From assembly GCA_006384855.1 (NCBI GenBank), contig VCJN01000625.1, positions 1 through 64,000 on the forward strand: 64,000 nt of DNA, written 5' to 3'. The translations under genes and the position numbers were made by a program. How positions within the stretch are numbered: position 1 is the first letter of the stretch; each line of letters begins with the position of its first letter. Shown piece after piece: positions 63,340 to 64,000 of the stretch. This DNA is from Tetraselmis striata. Lineage: Eukaryota > Chlorophyta > Chlorodendrophyceae > Chlorodendrales > Chlorodendraceae. The notes beneath the pieces are model-generated. The model worked only from the letters and a program-made list of their open reading frames with translations. It ran no database searches and was not told the DNA's origin.

Positions 63340-64000
63340 GGGCATGGGAGCGAGGCTACTGCGCAAAATGGGTGTCTCGCGTGTTCTTGGTTCTTAAGCA
63401 TGGAACAAACAAATGCCTGGATTGAGGCTCATCATTGACCTCCGTCACCTTCATCGCTACTGCGAGACACGCGATCTATCTTTCGTTCGAGACGCTTTCG
63501 CATTTGCGAAAATTTGCGCGCCTTGAGATTTACATGCCGCAATTGAACCTGCACGATGTGGTTTACGCGGTTGTAAACGCCCCCGAGGACATGAACTTTT
63601 TCATACTTGATGACCGCGGCGCTACTCTGTACCGACTGCCTTCCCTTGGGCTGGTATTTGCCCCCGTGCTACTTCTGTTGGATCACCAACGTCCTCACCG
63701 GGGCATTTCGTCGTATCCCGACTGAAGCAGACGGCACGCCAGTCCCCCGGCGCCGATTTGGCATGCGCATCTTGCCTAACATGGACGAAATTTGTTTCTT
63801 ACTAGCTCAGACTCAGGCTGAGGCCATTTCGCAACGCGACTACATCGAACGCCGTCTCTCGGGGTTTGGCTTGTTGCGCAACCTCAACAAGGGTGTATGG
63901 GATGTGGTTTCGTTTAAATCCGAGCTCTGCCATTTAGGGCAGTCTCTCAGTCGCAATGTTCTCAATACCGCGACAGTGATCATAGGTGCCCCGGCGCATG
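63340..64000 (+). pseudogene. Reverse transcriptase of a retroelement, frameshifted, cut by the window end
   Basis: RT motifs appear in order but in several frames. WVSRVFLVLKHGTNK and LRLIIDLRHLHRYCETRDLS come first. QLNLHDVVYAVVNAPEDM and FFILDDRGATLYRLPSLGL match the first catalytic-Asp block and the block after it. Then LPNMDEICFLLAQTQAEA stands where the YMDD motif should be, followed by FGLLRNLNKGVWDVVSFKSE and LCHLGQSL. The style (RLIIDLRHLN, LDLHDGFYAL, DRDFFTV.VRG.LYRL) is that of DIRS- and Gypsy-related algal RTs. The YMDD Tyr and final Asp are changed (NMDE), and at least three frameshifts occur, so it is inactive. It continues past 64000. Confidence 0.7.

Noticed and set aside
1-64000. 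CRISPR arrays, rRNA genes, bacterial operons or riboswitches
   Set aside because: None found. Gene structure is eukaryotic with spliceosomal introns; tandem repeats present are microsatellites and minisatellites without spacer structure.

Overview
The window is nuclear DNA from a eukaryote, most probably a green alga (chlorophyte). Several genes can only be read by joining exons across GT-AG introns. Donors are mostly GTGAGT, GTGCGT or GTAAG and acceptors GCAG. Exons are GC-rich, and many introns carry long poly-C or poly-G tracts. Gene content fits: a PPIL4/CYP59 cyclophilin, an hnRNP H/F-like RNA-binding protein, a VTC-type polyphosphate polymerase and an HTTM membrane protein. Mobile DNA of the tyrosine-recombinase (DIRS/PAT/Kangaroo) retroelement type is abundant. 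The species itself cannot be named from the sequence. No rRNA, intact tRNA, operon, CRISPR array or replication origin is seen.

Layout: 0-4 kb holds a coiled-coil, low-complexity gene (2169-3975, +). 4.7-8.85 kb is a ten-exon PPIL4/CYP59 homologue on the minus strand. 9.45-12.66 kb is a decayed tyrosine-recombinase retroelement with split direct repeats. 12.98-17.70 kb is a twelve-exon, three-RRM hnRNP H/F-like gene with a C-terminal WW motif (+). The two splicing-related genes diverge from the region occupied by the element. 17.7-25.7 kb is a graveyard of ankyrin-like fragments, a methyltransferase-domain scrap, a second split-direct-repeat element (21.49-23.95 kb) and a possible gag scrap.

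25.75-28.01 kb is a single-exon HTTM-domain membrane protein. 28-32.4 kb has a minisatellite, more ankyrin-like remnants and a near-perfect 94-nt hairpin. 32.45-33.79 kb is a three-exon gene for a small tail-anchored protein. 36.41-37.29 kb looks like a glycosyltransferase. 37.70-41.40 kb is an eleven-exon F-box/WD40 protein (minus). 43.20-44.45 kb is an NYN-domain RNase-like protein with a C2H2 finger. 48.34-50.63 kb (minus) is the VTC polyphosphate polymerase core with C-terminal membrane segments; its SPX-like upstream exons run towards 52.6 kb.

55.86-60.5 kb is visibly more AT-rich and looks foreign. It has four consecutive reading frames (a degenerate Nudix-like protein, an acidic protein, a helical gag-like protein, and an RGG/CCHC zinc-knuckle protein), then a frameshifted adenine-methyltransferase-like gene with mosaic internal duplications. 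63.2-64.0 kb is the start of a frameshifted reverse transcriptase that runs off the window. The host genes are otherwise unrelated housekeeping genes, and the excitement is in the mobile DNA between them.
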